DNA of 13,805 nucleotides from M55B144 sp964550615 (GCA_964550615.1 CAZKAB010000043.1:1-13805); one strand, 5' to 3'; positions 6,638-13,805 are shown, counted from the first letter of the stretch. Notes: generated by a model from the sequence alone, not told the origin. Numbers and translations: made by a program.

Positions 6638-9058
6638 CTACTCGCTCCGGGTGAAGCGTAGCTCCTCGCCGTTTGCCGAGGCGACGATAATCGAGCCGCG
6701 CGTGAAGGTGCGGTTCAGGATCAACTCAGAAATCGGGTTCTCGATCAATCGCTCGATTGTCCTTCGCATCGGGCGTGCGCCGTACTTGGGATCGTATCCC
6801 TCTTTTATCAAGACCTCGGTCGCTGACTTGTCCAGTGTAAGCGTAATGTCGTGTTCATCGACCAGGCGGCGCTTCAGCTCATCGACCATCAAGGTTGCGA
6901 TTTCCAATACCTGTTCTCGTGTCAGCTGATGGAAGACGATTATGTCGTCGAGCCGGTTCAAGAACTCCGGCCGGAACACCTTGCGTACCTCGGTCGTCAC
7001 ACGCGACTTCATGTCCTGGTACGATTCGTCGGAATCCACCTCGTTGTCGCTGAATCCGAGCGTTCCACGGTCGGTGATCATCTCGCTTCCCACGTTCGAT
7101 GTCATGATCAACACGGCGTTGCGGAAGTCGACGCGCCGTCCCTGCGAGTCGGTGAGGATTCCGTCCTCCATCACCTGCAGCAAAATGTTGAACACGTCAC
7201 GATGCGCCTTCTCGATCTCATCGAACAAAATCACCGAATACGGGCGATGCCGCACTTTTTCTGTCAACTCGCCCGCTTCATCGTACCCCACATATCCCGG
7301 AGGGGCCCCGGTGAGACGCGATACCGAGAATCTTTCCATGTATTCGGACATGTCAACCCGAATGAGGGCGTCTTCGTCGCCGAACAGGAATTCGGCCAGT
7401 GTTTTCGAGAGCTCGGTCTTGCCGACGCCGGTTGGTCCGAGAAACATGAACACACCCACGGGACGCCGTGGATTCTTCACGCCGGCATAGGCGCGGCGGA
7501 TCGACCGCGAGATCGCGTGAACTGCGTCGTCCTGGCCGATGAGGCGTTCGTGGATGTTGTCTTCCATGTTCACCAACCGCACCGTCTCTTCTTCCTGGAT
7601 GTGGCCAATCGGAACGCCCGTCCACATGGAAATTACTTGCGCTATATCCTTCCCTGTTGCCTGCAATTCGCCGGTCTGACGCGGTCCTTCGCTCAAACGC
7701 TCAATATCCTGCGACAGCTCGGCCTTTCGGTCGCGGAGCCTCGCGGCCGTCTCGTATTCCTGCGCACTTACGGCTTCATGCTCTTGCTCGTCCAGGTTCT
7801 CCATCTCGCTGACCAGCTCGCGCACATCGTCTGGTAACAGCGAACTCTGCAGCTTTATCCGAGCCGCGGTCTCGTCGATCAGGTCAATCGCCTTGTCGGG
7901 AAGGAACTGGTCGGTGACATAGCGGTCAGATAGACGGGCAGCCTGATAGAGCGCGTCGTCGGTGATCTTCACCCCGTGATGGCGCTCATAGTGCGGGCGC
8001 AGGCCTTTGAGAATCTTCAGCGTCTCATCGATCGTCGGTTCATCGACAAGAATCGTCTTGAATCGCCGTTTCAGCGCCGGATCTTTCTCCACCGACTTGC
8101 GGTACTCATCCAGCGTCGCCGTGCCGATACATTGGATCGCCCCGGAAGAGAGGGGCGGCTTGAGGATCGACGAGGCATCGATCGCGCCCTCGGCGCCACC
8201 GGCACCGACAACTGTCTGCAGTTCGTCGATAAACAGGATGATGTCGTCGGATTCCATCACCTGATTGATCAGCGTCTTCAGTCGTTGCTCGAACTCGCCG
8301 CGATACTTGGTACCGGCAACGATGGATGCCATGTCGAGCTCGATGATCTCCTTGGAACGAAGCAGCGGTGGCACGTCGCCTTCTACTATCTTCTGCGCCA
8401 GCCCCTCGACAATGGCCGTCTTCCCCACACCCGACTCGCCGATCAGCGCTGGGTTGTTCTTCTTACGGCGCGTGAGGGTTTGGATGATCCGCTCCATCTC
8501 GCCTTCGCGTCCGATCACGGGGTCGAGGCGGCCGGCTTCGGCCTCTTCGATTAGATTGCGTCCGAACTCGGACAGCTCGGTCTTGTGTTGTTGCGTGCGT
8601 CGCGTTGTGCGGAGCGCCATTCCGATCCCGGCTGACGGGAGAAAATATGCGCGCGTCTTGTTGAGATCGATTCCGAGGTGGAGGAGGATCGCCGCGCCCG
8701 TTCCTTCCCCCTCGCGCAGCATGCCCATCAACAGATGCTCGGGGCGAATCGTATTCAGGCCGGCGCGACGGGCCTCTTCAAAGCTGATTTTCATGACTCG
8801 CTTCAGCCGCGGCGTCGGTTCGAGGTCGTCCGCCGACAGTCGCACCTTCCCGCGTCCTTTTTCGGACTCCAGCAGGGAAGTGACATTTTCGTAGGTGGCC
8901 CCGTGAGTGGTGAGGAAACGATGCACATCGTTTCCCTTAACCTTCAAGAAGGCAAGGAGGAGGTGTTCCGTCCCCACATAGCTGTGGCGCCATTCCTCCG
9001 CTTCTTCCTGAGAGATTGCTATGATCTCCATCGATTCACGCGAGAATCGGTCGTACAT
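6638..9058 (-). CDS. clpC: ClpC-type AAA+ unfoldase of the Clp protease
   Basis: This 806-residue Hsp100 protein unfolds substrates and feeds them to ClpP. With Met at 9058 as residue 1, the N-domain with two Clp_N repeats spans about 1-140. AAA1 has Walker A GESGVGKT (207-214), pore loop KYRG (251-254) and Walker B ILFIDE (274-279). A UVR-type coiled segment at about 422-457 distinguishes ClpC from ClpA and ClpB. AAA2 has Walker A GPTGVGKT (541-548), pore loop GYVGY (588-592), Walker B VILFDE (609-614), and LGF (667-669), the ClpP-docking tripeptide. An in-frame ATG exists 7 codons upstream at 9079, but those codons encode the AGGAGG site that serves the 9058 ATG. The usual Firmicutes partners ctsR, mcsA and mcsB are not adjacent; pth precedes it by 40 nt. 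Confidence 0.95.
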   Translation of the reverse strand: MYDRFSRESMEIIAISQEEAEEWRHSYVGTEHLLLAFLKVKGNDVHRFLTTHGATYENVTSLLESEKGRGKVRLSADDLEPTPRLKRVMKISFEEARRAGLNTIRPEHLLMGMLREGEGTGAAILLHLGIDLNKTRAYFLPSAGIGMALRTTRRTQQHKTELSEFGRNLIEEAEAGRLDPVIGREGEMERIIQTLTRRKKNNPALIGESGVGKTAIVEGLAQKIVEGDVPPLLRSKEIIELDMASIVAGTKYRGEFEQRLKTLINQVMESDDIILFIDELQTVVGAGGAEGAIDASSILKPPLSSGAIQCIGTATLDEYRKSVEKDPALKRRFKTILVDEPTIDETLKILKGLRPHYERHHGVKITDDALYQAARLSDRYVTDQFLPDKAIDLIDETAARIKLQSSLLPDDVRELVSEMENLDEQEHEAVSAQEYETAARLRDRKAELSQDIERLSEGPRQTGELQATGKDIAQVISMWTGVPIGHIQEEETVRLVNMEDNIHERLIGQDDAVHAISRSIRRAYAGVKNPRRPVGVFMFLGPTGVGKTELSKTLAEFLFGDEDALIRVDMSEYMERFSVSRLTGAPPGYVGYDEAGELTEKVRHRPYSVILFDEIEKAHRDVFNILLQVMEDGILTDSQGRRVDFRNAVLIMTSNVGSEMITDRGTLGFSDNEVDSDESYQDMKSRVTTEVRKVFRPEFLNRLDDIIVFHQLTREQVLEIATLMVDELKRRLVDEHDITLTLDKSATEVLIKEGYDPKYGARPMRRTIERLIENPISELILNRTFTRGSIIVASANGEELRFTRSE

Positions 9059-9066
9059 CGTGCTTT

Positions 9067-9072
9067 CCTCCT
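9067..9072 (-). promoter_or_regulatory. Ribosome binding site deciding the clpC start
   Basis: AGGAGG on the minus strand, 8 nt before the ATG at 9058. It lies inside the short extension that the in-frame ATG at 9079 would add, which argues against that upstream start. Confidence 0.75.
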
Positions 9073-9098
9073 GAGGCAAGTCGCACCTTCTTCACATG

Positions 9099-9689
9099 CT
9101 ACAGTATAATGTCCTGGTCGTCATCCACAACCCGTCCCCGTCTGTTAAACCGGGTCATGATCGCGCTTATGTCTTCGGCACAAAACGCGTCGATCGCTTC
9201 GGCGGCGTACTCGAGAACGGAGTAGATGGCTTCCCACTCGCCTTGGCTGAAACGACTGAGCACGTACTCGGCCTGATCGACGGGGCGCGATCCTCTCCCG
9301 ATGCCGATTCGCATCCGCGGGATCGTCTCGCTTCCCAACGCGCCGATGATCGAGATCATGCCTTTGTGCGAGCCCGGCCCGCCGGCTGCCAGTATCTTCA
9401 TCTCTCCCAGAGGGATGTCGAGGTCATCGTAGGCGACGATAGCGTCGGCGTGGTCGATCCCGAATTGATCGATGACCGCCTTCACAGCATCTCCGCTCGC
9501 ATTCATGTACGTCATCGGCTTGACGAGAAGAAGGTCGGTCGTCTCATACACAAGGGAGGAGCAAACGAGTCGCCCCTTCAACCGGGGGTGGTGCCGCTTG
9601 CGGTAGAGGTCTACAAGATCGAAGCCGACGTTATGCCTCGTCAGGGCGTATTCGAGGCCGGGATTTCCCAGCCCGAAGACAACCTTCAA
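9099..9689 (-). CDS. pth: Peptidyl-tRNA hydrolase
   Basis: This 196-residue enzyme releases peptides from peptidyl-tRNA that has dropped off the ribosome. Expected residues are visible: Asn9 in GLGNPG, catalytic His19 in TRHNVGF, Asn63 in PMTYMN, Asp88 in AYDDLD and His108 in GPGSHKG. The Asn after that last His in E. coli (Asn114) is Lys109 here. The start codon is TTG, placed directly after the TGA of rplY in the same frame, so the two genes are separated only by one stop codon. GGAAGGTG within the last rplY codons is the likely ribosome binding site. No in-frame ATG or GTG fits better, since the conserved KVVFGLGNPG begins at codon 2. The C-terminus (FNRRGRVVDDDQDIIL) is acidic. The rplY-pth order is conserved in many bacteria. 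Confidence 0.94.
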   Translation of the reverse strand: MKVVFGLGNPGLEYALTRHNVGFDLVDLYRKRHHPRLKGRLVCSSLVYETTDLLLVKPMTYMNASGDAVKAVIDQFGIDHADAIVAYDDLDIPLGEMKILAAGGPGSHKGMISIIGALGSETIPRMRIGIGRGSRPVDQAEYVLSRFSQGEWEAIYSVLEYAAEAIDAFCAEDISAIMTRFNRRGRVVDDDQDIIL

Positions 9690-10361
9690 TCATTCACCTT
9701 CCGCGGGTTCTTCTTCGCCGGCAGGTACTTCCATCCCTTCGACTTCAGCCGTCTCCAGCATCTCGCCTTCAACCTCGCCCTCGACCTCTTCCTCGACATC
9801 AATGCCAAGGCCGCGCGGAACCATGATTGTCACCAATGATCGTTCCGGTGAAAGAAGCGGGGTGACATTGCCGAAATCAATGTCGCGCACGCGGATCACG
9901 TCGCCGAGATCGAGCTCGCTGATGTCGAGCGTAATGAGATGAGGAATATCCTTGGCAAGGCCGTGCACGCGCACCGAGTCAAACAAGATGTTGAGTACGC
10001 CGCCCGCCTTCAATCCGGGCGCCTCGCCCACTATCTTGAGCGGAACATGAAGCTTAAGCGGTGTTTTGGTGTCTGGATGGTAAAAATCGACGTGTATCGG
10101 TTCGTCGGTGACCGAGTTATATTGAATCCTCTTAACGAAAACCTCGAAGTCCTTCTCTTCCTCACCGTCATTGCTGATCTTGAGATCGATGAGCGAACTG
10201 CGCGTAATTTGCGAAAAGACGGATCTAAGCTCTCGTCGGCTAATCGCAATTGCCATACTCTCCGTAGTCGGACCGTAGACTACCGCCGGCACGAACCCGT
10301 CTCGCCGTAGGGCGTTTGCCTTCCCCGCACTTCTCAACTTGGTATTCAATGTCACTGACAT
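9690..10361 (-). CDS. rplY: 50S ribosomal protein L25, long CTC-type
   Basis: This 223-residue protein binds 5S rRNA in the large subunit. The N-terminal L25 domain (about 1-92) starts SVTLNTKLRSAGKANALRRDGFVPAVVYG with the basic residues used for RNA contact. The C-terminal CTC/TL5 beta domain (about 93-185) ends near LVTIMVPRG. A tail of about 38 residues is almost only Glu, Gly, Val and Ala, as in many long L25 proteins. I place the start at the ATG at 10361 because AGGAG ends 5 nt before it. A GTG two codons upstream (10367) overlaps that Shine-Dalgarno and is unlikely. The prs stop is 18 nt upstream. The TGA stop directly abuts the pth start codon. Confidence 0.93.
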   Translation of the reverse strand: MSVTLNTKLRSAGKANALRRDGFVPAVVYGPTTESMAIAISRRELRSVFSQITRSSLIDLKISNDGEEEKDFEVFVKRIQYNSVTDEPIHVDFYHPDTKTPLKLHVPLKIVGEAPGLKAGGVLNILFDSVRVHGLAKDIPHLITLDISELDLGDVIRVRDIDFGNVTPLLSPERSLVTIMVPRGLGIDVEEEVEGEVEGEMLETAEVEGMEVPAGEEEPAEGE

Positions 10362-10366
10362 GTCCA

Positions 10367-10371
10367 CTCCT
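10367..10371 (-). promoter_or_regulatory. Ribosome binding site deciding the rplY start
   Basis: AGGAG on the minus strand, 5 nt before the ATG at 10361 and overlapping the alternative GTG at 10367. This favours the ATG as the real start. Confidence 0.65.
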
Positions 10372-10379
10372 ACACTAAA

Positions 10380-11339
10380 CTAGAAATGTGGGAAAAGGTG
10401 GCTTACCGACTTGTTCTCAAATATCCGGCGAATGCTCTTCGCCAGATGCTCTCCCACAGGGATGTAATCGACAATATCACTCTTCTCCGCCTGTTGATGC
10501 GGGAAGATAGTATTGGTAACGACTACCTTTTTCAAGGGCGATTGCGCCAATGCGTCGAGAGCGTTTCCCGAGAAGACGCCATGTGTGCAGTAAGCGTACA
10601 CTTCGGTGGCTCCGTGCTCAAGCAGGGCATTCGCCGCCAATATGAGTGTGGATCCCGAGGAAACAATATCGTCAACGAGGATGGCGCGCTTGCCTGTGAC
10701 ATCGCCGATGACGTTTACCACTCTTACCTGCGAACCGTCAGCGGAACGCCGTTTTTCCAGCAAGGCAAGGGGGAGATCGACGCGCTCGGCAAGCAGACGG
10801 GCGCGTACCGCGCCTCCCGCGTCGGGAGCGACAATCATTGCATCCACGGAATCGGCAAGTTCCTCCCGATAATGTTTGGCGAAGATCGGATCCGCCTGCA
10901 GGTTGTCAACTGGAATGTTGAAGAATCCCTGAATCTGACCGGCGTGAAGATCCATGGTAAGAATACGGTCCGCCCCCGCGGTCTCCAGAAGATTGGCCAC
11001 CAACCGGGCCGTAATCGGCACGCGGCCGGTGTGTTTTCGATCCTGTCGCGCATAGCCGTAATAGGGAATTACGGCGATCACCGAGCGCGCCGATGCGCGG
11101 CGCAGGGCGTCGATGAGGATCAGAAGCTCCATCAGGTGGTCGTTGACCGGTGGGCACGTAGGCTGAATGATGAACACATCGGATCCACGCACGGTCTCCC
11201 TGATCCGCACGCGGACCTCGCCGTCGCTGAACCGTGTAACCGCGGCATCGCACAGATCGATTCCCAAGGCGTAGGAGATCTCATTGGCTAATGCCCTGTT
11301 CGCATTTCCACTGATCAGCTTGAGCTCTCTTCCAATCAC
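10380..11339 (-). CDS. prs: Ribose-phosphate pyrophosphokinase (PRPP synthetase), class I
   Basis: This 319-residue enzyme makes PRPP from ribose-5-phosphate and ATP, feeding purine, pyrimidine, NAD, His and Trp synthesis. Family motifs are complete: FSDGE (37-41), RQDRK at the ATP site (98-102), the signature DLHAGQIQGFF (130-140) with its His, the flexible-loop EKRR (195-198) and the PRPP-binding loop LVDDIVSSGSTL (221-232). The third acidic position of that loop, often Asp, is Ser, which is also seen in other PRPP synthetases. The start is GTG, overlapping the glmU stop as GTGA; the upstream GAGGAGGAAGG inside glmU gives a good ribosome binding site and suggests translational coupling. PRPP produced here can be used by purine salvage together with the base released by the nearby PunA. 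Confidence 0.96.
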   Translation of the reverse strand: MIGRELKLISGNANRALANEISYALGIDLCDAAVTRFSDGEVRVRIRETVRGSDVFIIQPTCPPVNDHLMELLILIDALRRASARSVIAVIPYYGYARQDRKHTGRVPITARLVANLLETAGADRILTMDLHAGQIQGFFNIPVDNLQADPIFAKHYREELADSVDAMIVAPDAGGAVRARLLAERVDLPLALLEKRRSADGSQVRVVNVIGDVTGKRAILVDDIVSSGSTLILAANALLEHGATEVYAYCTHGVFSGNALDALAQSPLKKVVVTNTIFPHQQAEKSDIVDYIPVGEHLAKSIRRIFENKSVSHLFPHF

Positions 11340-12595
11340 GTAATTCCTTCCTCCTCGTCCTTGATCCGCTTCTTGTTCACCTGGGAGGCGCGCCCCAGCG
11401 CCAGGTCGCCGTCCGGAACGTCATCCGTAATCGTCGACCCCGCGCCGATCAACGCGTCGTCACCTATCTTCACCGGGGCCACCAGTGAGGCATTGCTTCC
11501 AATGAACGCCCGCTTGCCGATAGTGGTTCGATGTTTTTCCTTTCCGTCGTAGTTGCAAGTGATCGTGCCCGCGCCGATGTTCGCTTCCTCTCCTATGTCT
11601 GCATCGCCCAAATACGTAAGATGTCCAGCCTTTGCACCGCGGCGGACGCGTGACGCCTTGACCTCGACGAAGTTGCCTATCCGTGCATTCGGTCCCACGT
11701 CCGAGCGCGGCCTAATGTGCGCATATGGGCCGACAGACGTATTGTCGCGTACGCGCGCGCCTTCAACCACTGAATAGAGCACGCGACAGCCGCTTTCAAC
11801 AACCGCATCATCGAGGAACGCATCCGGCCCAATCGTGCAGCCCCCGCCGATTCTCGTCTTTCCGCGCAGATGAGAACCGGGAAGGATAACGGTATCCGGA
11901 GCAATCTCGACGCCATGATCGATGTAGGTATGCTCCGGGTCTTCGATAATCACACCGCACGTCATCAGTAGATCCGCCTTACGCTTGCGCAGAATCCTCG
12001 TTACTGCTGCAAAGTCGCGTACCAAATCGACGCGTATCAAGTCTTTATGTACTCCTGTAGAGGCGCGAAAGACATCCTTGCCCGCAGCGTGGTATGTCTC
12101 GACAAGAGAAGCAACGCCCTTTCCCGGATCTTCCGGGAGAGACGAAAGCGCCCCGTTGAGAAAGTCGTCTCTCTGCGCAACGCAGATTGCCGCGCAAGAT
12201 GAAGCGTCTTCGTTATCGCAGGGGAATACCGTAAGGCTCGCCTCCGCATCCAGATGCATGCGGATGAGTTCGTCTACAAGAGAAGAAGTGAGGAGAGGAA
12301 TATTCGAGGGAAGGAACAAGACCGGCCCCGATCGCGCATTCTCGAACGTCAACTGGCTCGCAATGTCCCGCATTCGTACGACAGCAAGATCCGCTGGATT
12401 CGATATCGCGCTTGCGGGGTCGCCGCTATCACCGTGGGCTATGATTATCTCCGCGGCCGGATCGAGCGATCGCACAGCATTCAGCATGTAATCCAGAATC
12501 GTCTGCCCACAGATGCGGTCAGGGGTGCTTGCCCGTCCGGAAGAACCACGGGTTTTCTCATCTGCCAGGATGACTACACTCAAATCTTCTGTCAT
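11336..12595 (-). CDS. glmU: GlmU-like protein: intact acetyltransferase domain, degenerate uridylyltransferase domain
   Basis: Normal GlmU acetylates GlcN-1-P and then forms UDP-GlcNAc. The C-terminal left-handed beta-helix (about 228-405) keeps the E. coli acetyltransferase residues: Arg295 (R333), Lys313 (K351), His325 (catalytic H363) in AKAGHLTYLGD, Tyr328 (Y366), Asn348 (N386) and Lys354 (K392). The N-terminal domain (1-225) aligns along its length but its motifs are changed. The LAAGKGTRM loop reads LADEKTRG, the metal Asp105 in GDVPL is Asn98 in SNIPL, QLGT reads QLTF, GYGRI is absent, and the GVN metal Asn is His183. I infer loss of uridylyltransferase activity. Length is 419 rather than the usual 450-460. 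The start is the ATG at 12595 just before the conserved LSVVIL; upstream TTG (12640) and ATG (12631) codons lack ribosome binding sites. Its stop overlaps prs. Confidence 0.88.
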   Translation of the reverse strand: MTEDLSVVILADEKTRGSSGRASTPDRICGQTILDYMLNAVRSLDPAAEIIIAHGDSGDPASAISNPADLAVVRMRDIASQLTFENARSGPVLFLPSNIPLLTSSLVDELIRMHLDAEASLTVFPCDNEDASSCAAICVAQRDDFLNGALSSLPEDPGKGVASLVETYHAAGKDVFRASTGVHKDLIRVDLVRDFAAVTRILRKRKADLLMTCGVIIEDPEHTYIDHGVEIAPDTVILPGSHLRGKTRIGGGCTIGPDAFLDDAVVESGCRVLYSVVEGARVRDNTSVGPYAHIRPRSDVGPNARIGNFVEVKASRVRRGAKAGHLTYLGDADIGEEANIGAGTITCNYDGKEKHRTTIGKRAFIGSNASLVAPVKIGDDALIGAGSTITDDVPDGDLALGRASQVNKKRIKDEEEGIT

Positions 12596-12610
12596 CAAGC
12601 ACCCGCAACA

Positions 12611-12640
12611 ATGATACGAGACTTGTGACATTCCAATCAA
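12611..12640 (-). promoter_or_regulatory. Candidate promoter of the glmU-prs-rplY-pth-clpC-radA cluster
   Basis: On the minus strand TTGATT (12640-12635, 4 of 6) and TATCAT (12616-12611, 5 of 6) are 18 nt apart. Transcription would begin near 12604, leaving a leader of only about 9 nt before the glmU ATG, which is oddly short. A weaker alternative lies further upstream. Confidence 0.38.
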
Positions 12641-12651
12641 GCAAGGAAAGG

Positions 12652-12681
12652 TTGCGAGTGAACTCGCCTCACAGGTATACT
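12652..12681 (+). promoter_or_regulatory. Promoter of trpS
   Basis: TTGCGA (12652-12657, 4 of 6) and TATACT (12676-12681, 5 of 6) are separated by 18 nt. Transcription would start near 12688, giving a leader of about 30 nt. That is too short for a T-box or trp attenuator, so no tRNA-responsive control is visible. Confidence 0.5.
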
Positions 12682-12701
12682 TCCGCCAATTCCATAAGAC
12701 T

Positions 12702-12708
12702 AAGGAGG
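12702..12708 (+). promoter_or_regulatory. Ribosome binding site deciding the trpS start
   Basis: AAGGAGG, 9 nt before the ATG at 12718. The frame is open 31 codons further upstream, to 12625, but those codons lie in the promoter and leader and match no part of TrpRS. Confidence 0.8.
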
Positions 12709-12717
12709 CGGGCGATC

Positions 12718-13731
12718 ATGACCAGGATCTTCTCCGGCATTCAACCGACCGGCACGCTGCATATCGGCAACTATTTCGGGGCGATCCGCAACTGGGCAGC
12801 GCTACAGTCGGAACACGAATGTGTCTACTGCATCGTCGACTACCACGCTATCACCATCGATGTAGATCCAGTTACACTACGCAATGCATCGCGCAATATG
12901 GCTCTCGATCTGATCGCCTGCGGCATCGATCCCGAGCGGGCAATCCTGTTCGTACAATCGGCCGTTCCCGAGCACACGGAACTGGCATGGATCTTGGGAT
13001 GCGTCACCTCCTACGGCGACCTTACTCGCATGACCCAATTCAAGGACAAGTCGGAGAGCAATGATTTCGTGTCGGCCGGCCTGTTCAACTATCCGGTCTT
13101 GCAGGCGGCAGACATCCTTCTGTATCGAGCAGCCGGTGTTCCGGTTGGGGAAGATCAGGTGCAGCACCTCGAGCTCTCGCGCCGCGTGGGTCGCCGGTTC
13201 AATTCCCGCTTCGGAGAGTATCTTCCAGAGCCCGAACCGATAGTGGGCAAGGGGGCGCGGATCATGTCACTCGCCGATCCGACTCAAAAGATGAGCAAGA
13301 GTGCGGGAGAGGCTCACTACGTCGGCGTGATGGAGGAGAAATCATCGATCCGGAAGAAGGTTCGATCGGCGGTGACCGATACCGGCCTCGTCGCCGGGGA
13401 AGGGATGTCGCCGGGGGTGGCAAGCTTGTTCGAAATACTCGAGATTACAAGCGAGATGCTGGGTGATGAATCGACAGTCGCCGAACTGCGCGCAGAATTC
13501 GTAGCCGGCAACCTTATGTACTCGCGCCTGAAGGACGCCGTCTTCGAAAACCTGATGGGAGTCCTCCGTCCGATTCAGGTGAAGCGAGCCAAGCTCGCGG
13601 CACAAGGGAACATCGATGAGATCCTTGAAGAAGGGGGCAAGAAGGCACGTGCAATCGCACGCGAGACGATGCTCCAGGTGCGCAAGATGGCCGGCCTCAC
13701 GCAGCCGAGTGCCACGAGTCGGGGGTTGTGA
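12718..13731 (+). CDS. trpS: Tryptophanyl-tRNA synthetase
   Basis: This 337-residue class I synthetase charges tRNA(Trp) with tryptophan in the cytoplasm; the length is typical of bacterial TrpRS. The N-terminus begins IFSGIQPTGTLHIGNYFGA with the HIGH-class motif HIGN at 15-18. The catalytic core continues with ADILLYRA (131-138) and GEDQVQHLELSR (144-155), and KMSKS is exact at 191-195. The C-terminal helical domain carries the anticodon-binding part (about 200-337). The start at 12718 is supported by AAGGAGG 9 nt upstream and by conservation beginning there. The gene is divergent from glmU with its own promoter. The 74 nt after its stop show no terminator before the window ends, so a downstream partner cannot be excluded. 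Confidence 0.96.
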   Translation: MTRIFSGIQPTGTLHIGNYFGAIRNWAALQSEHECVYCIVDYHAITIDVDPVTLRNASRNMALDLIACGIDPERAILFVQSAVPEHTELAWILGCVTSYGDLTRMTQFKDKSESNDFVSAGLFNYPVLQAADILLYRAAGVPVGEDQVQHLELSRRVGRRFNSRFGEYLPEPEPIVGKGARIMSLADPTQKMSKSAGEAHYVGVMEEKSSIRKKVRSAVTDTGLVAGEGMSPGVASLFEILEITSEMLGDESTVAELRAEFVAGNLMYSRLKDAVFENLMGVLRPIQVKRAKLAAQGNIDEILEEGGKKARAIARETMLQVRKMAGLTQPSATSRGL

Positions 13732-13805
13732 GTCACCTATCGGCCCCCTGATGAATCAAGCAGTGAGATACACAACCCCATAATCAGCGTCGAAAAAGGG
13801 GACAG

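Noticed and set aside
6851..7837. 328-codon plus-strand open frame opposite clpC
   Set aside because: It lies wholly antisense to well-supported clpC coding sequence and its product, rich in His, Arg and Leu, looks like a frame shadow.
9105..9110. TATAAT on the plus strand
   Set aside because: It falls inside the pth C-terminal codons (Ile-Ile-Leu on the minus strand), has no good -35 box and no plus-strand gene follows.
9690..9692. TGA at the rplY-pth junction as a recoded sense codon (UGA read as an amino acid)
   Set aside because: TGA is the normal end of the MFS, alaX-like, glmU and trpS genes at the expected protein lengths, and both rplY and pth are complete on either side.
10386..11291. 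301-codon plus-strand open frame opposite prs
   Set aside because: Antisense to an intact PRPP synthetase with all motifs; no independent support.
12596..12640. N-terminal extension of GlmU by 15 residues from a TTG at 12640
   Set aside because: The added residues (Cys-rich, unlike any GlmU) overlap the predicted promoter and no Shine-Dalgarno precedes the TTG.
12658..12717. T-box or Trp attenuator upstream of trpS
   Set aside because: The predicted leader is only about 30 nt, with no Trp codon run, no T-box sequence and no terminator hairpin.
13732..13805. Terminator or new gene after trpS
   Set aside because: No hairpin with a T-run and no start with a ribosome binding site in the last 74 nt.

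Overview
The window is a stretch of bacterial chromosome carrying mostly core genes. GC content is moderate to high by eye, genes are tightly packed, Shine-Dalgarno sites are strong (AGGAGG-type), and GTG and TTG starts occur beside ATG. The order glmU-prs-rplY-pth, followed by clpC-radA, is familiar from Firmicutes and several deep-branching phyla. ClpC has a UVR linker, the glutamate dehydrogenase is of the hexameric type common in thermophiles and anaerobes, and the metallo-beta-lactamase protein is of the dihydropterin-synthase-like kind. Together these suggest an uncultured, probably anaerobic bacterium outside the Proteobacteria. A candidate phylum such as Bipolaricaulota is only a guess. 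TGA is an ordinary stop codon here. I see no mobile element, CRISPR array, tRNA or rRNA.

Layout from left to right. Positions 1-639 (+) are the 3' part of a metallo-beta-lactamase-fold hydrolase. Convergent to it on the minus strand is a two-gene unit, an MFS transporter (2698-1307) overlapping a short AlaX-like tRNA-editing protein (1310-885) by 4 nt. The 241-nt gap upstream holds a promoter for the pair, a dyad next to its -35 box, a second inverted repeat and a 15-bp terminator-like hairpin for gdhA. gdhA (4196-2940) has its own promoter and a stem-loop at the very 5' end of its predicted leader. punA (5159-4332) and radA (6636-5299) lie upstream of it.

From 12595 down to 5299 the minus strand forms one compact cluster: glmU, prs, rplY, pth, clpC, radA. 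glmU/prs overlap by 4 nt, rplY/pth abut with no gap, and clpC/radA are 1 nt apart, so translational coupling is likely. The cluster links amino-sugar precursor synthesis (GlmU), PRPP supply (Prs), ribosome and peptidyl-tRNA maintenance (L25, Pth), protein quality control (ClpC) and recombination repair (RadA). trpS (12718-13731, +) is divergent from glmU and has its own promoter.

The most notable observation is in glmU. The C-terminal acetyltransferase domain keeps its catalytic residues, but the N-terminal uridylyltransferase domain has lost nearly every nucleotide- and metal-binding motif while remaining an open, alignable reading frame. This suggests a GlmU that works only as an acetyltransferase and a separate enzyme for UDP-GlcNAc formation. 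I see no obvious new multi-gene system; the MFS/AlaX pair is the least conventional gene combination.
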